From Bacteroidota bacterium (GTDB lineage Bacteria > Bacteroidota > Bacteroidia > Chitinophagales > Chitinophagaceae), in contig JAFAFR010000007.1 in assembly GCA_023423405.1 (NCBI GenBank), positions 1 to 6,440 on the forward strand: 6,440 nucleotides of DNA. Reading direction: 5' to 3'. Within the stretch, counting starts at the first letter, position 1, and each line of letters opens with the position of its first letter. Positions 6,046 to 6,440 of the stretch are shown one piece after another. Under the pieces are notes generated by a model. The model saw nothing but the letters and a program-made list of their open reading frames with translations, was not told the origin of the DNA and did not search any database. The position numbers were made by a program, and so were the translations under genes.

Positions 6046-6074
6046 CCCAACTCCAGACTGCAGACTACAAACAC
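6046..6074 (-). repeat. Diverged member of the same repeat family, copy E
   Basis: CCCAACTCCAGACTG then CAGACTACAAACAC. On the minus strand its GTTTGTAGTCTG matches 6280-6291 of copy D at 11 of 12 positions, and it shares GGAGTTGG with the tail of copy B. It is built from the same short words but lacks the G4 runs. Confidence 0.4.
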
Positions 6075-6161
6075 AGATAGCAAACGCAGCGCCAACCCCC
6101 CCTCCATTTTGCACTTTGGGACCTTTGTTCGTAAATCCCGGGACGTTTGCTTACTAATTGT

Positions 6162-6198
6162 GGGGTGAAATCGGCATTTGTTGCTTCACCCTTGTTTT
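6162..6198 (+). terminator. Orphan terminator-like hairpin
   Basis: GGGTGAA (6163-6169) pairs with TTCACCC (6185-6191). GCA (6174-6176) stacks on TGC (6182-6184) after a 4-nt bulge, with the loop TTTGT. TTGTTTT follows on the plus strand; nothing comparable follows on minus. It would stop a plus-strand transcript, but no plus-strand gene lies upstream, since murF reads the other way. It could end a small RNA, act as a leader attenuator for a gene beyond the window, or be incidental. Confidence 0.35.
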
Positions 6199-6271
6199 AA
6201 CCCTGTATCAAATTCGCTGAAACCCGCGATTTTACTGGATTTCTTACAACCCTGAAGCAAGGATGAGGCTA

Positions 6272-6306
6272 GGTTTGTGGTTTGTGGTCTGGGGTTTGGG
6301 GTTGGG
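6272..6306 (+). repeat. G-rich interspersed repeat, copy D
   Basis: GGTTTGTGGTTTGTG then GTCTGGGGTTTGGGGTTGGG. Positions 6287-6303 are identical to copy A (241-257). It contains a short tandem GGTTTGT and three runs of three or four G separated by two or three T. Confidence 0.65.
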
Positions 6307-6308
6307 CC

Positions 6309-6440
6309 TCAGCACTACAGGAAGGAGCCATGGTGAAGCCATCATCACCACATCATCACGCATAAAACAGTACAGCGCGACTAGTAAAACAGTACAGCCG
6401 GAGCGGTGAAACAGCGGTCAAACACTACAGGATGAGCGGT
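6309..6440. repeat. Degenerate tandem array with 11/22-bp period, open at the window edge
   Basis: Best units: 6364-6385, 6386-6407 and 6419-6440, each 22 bp. The middle and last match at 17 of 22 positions and share AAACA, TACAG and GAGCGGT. Between them, 6408-6418 (GAAACAGCGGT) is a unit with exactly 11 bp missing. TAAAACAGTACAGC occurs at 6363-6376 and 6385-6398. CATCATCAC occurs at 6340 and 6351, 11 bp apart. CACTACAGGA occurs at 6313-6322 and 6423-6432, 110 bp apart (5 x 22). The period is not a multiple of three, so the array is unlikely to be coding. Its true extent lies beyond 6440. Confidence 0.6.

Larger units (their letters stand above)
5949..6440. other. 492-bp region without a recognisable gene
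   Basis: I see no credible coding sequence here on either strand. Open frames are short and low in complexity, and the longest is just the upstream extension of murF. The region holds the murF promoter, three clusters of the G-rich repeat family (5968-6000, 6046-6074, 6272-6306), a C7 run (6096-6102), a short direct repeat GGGAC(C/G)TTTG (6118-6127 and 6140-6149, 22 bp apart), a terminator-like hairpin (6163-6198) and a periodic array at the right edge. No tRNA-like fold was recognised. Positions 6199-6271 show nothing I can interpret. Confidence 0.6.

Noticed and set aside
6096..6102. C7 run as a phase-variation tract
   Set aside because: It lies in non-coding sequence about 150 bp before the murF start and cannot shift a reading frame; no promoter is seen across it.
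5949..6107. Upstream extension of murF by 53 codons
   Set aside because: It runs through the G-rich repeat and the -7 element, gives a low-complexity Thr/Pro-rich stretch, and the conserved N-terminus begins at the ATG at 5948.
6330..6365. Mini-ORF MVKPSSPHHHA after an AAGGAG, possible histidine leader peptide
   Set aside because: Only three His codons, the AAGGAG is just 2 nt from the ATG, there is no attenuator visible downstream in the window, and the His codons fall in an 11-bp repeat that explains them.
6309..6440. CRISPR array
   Set aside because: Units are 22 bp, adjoin without spacers, and vary in sequence. No cas gene is present.

Overview
The window reads as a piece of chromosome from a Bacteroidota bacterium, most likely the Chitinophagaceae or a close relative. 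The protein families are of Bacteroidota type (xylulokinase, class II xylose isomerase, DUF983 protein, MurF). Matches to the phylum's -7 promoter element (TAnnTTTG) sit just upstream of minus-strand genes, and Shine-Dalgarno sequences are weak or absent. The family-level guess is an inference from general resemblance, not from a search.

Layout, left to right. (1) Positions 1-240 hold the 5' end of an IS4-type (DUF4372) transposase gene on the minus strand, cut by the window edge, with a strong hairpin and a 14-bp inverted repeat in front of it. (2) Positions 241-316 hold G-rich interspersed repeat sequence in both orientations, running up to the araC stop codon. (3) Positions 316-1185 (minus) encode an AraC-type regulator with an N-terminal cupin. 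(4) Positions 1186-1310 are a divergent control region with nested dyads. (5) Positions 1311-2786 and 2808-4127 (plus) encode xylulokinase and xylose isomerase. (6) Positions 4140-4607 and 4656-5948 (minus) encode a small two-helix zinc-ribbon membrane protein (DUF983) and MurF; they converge on xylA with only 12 bp between stop codons. (7) Positions 5949-6440 contain no gene that I can support. They hold more G-rich repeats, an orphan plus-strand terminator-like hairpin, and the start of a degenerate 11/22-bp periodic repeat array that runs off the right edge.

How it works together. XylA converts D-xylose to D-xylulose, and XylB phosphorylates this to xylulose 5-phosphate for the pentose phosphate pathway. 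The two genes form a compact kinase-first operon, and the divergent AraC-type protein is the natural candidate for its sugar-responsive regulator. No xylose transporter or xylan-degrading enzyme is in the window. MurF adds D-Ala-D-Ala to the peptidoglycan precursor and is unrelated housekeeping.

The genes are ordinary. The less explained parts are non-coding: the interspersed G-rich repeat family (five clusters, including a perfect 22-nt match between opposite ends of the window), the 22-bp periodic array at the right edge, the inverted repeat that mirrors the transposase N-terminal codons, and a murF promoter element so close to the ATG that the mRNA may be leaderless. I found no evidence for a new multi-gene system.
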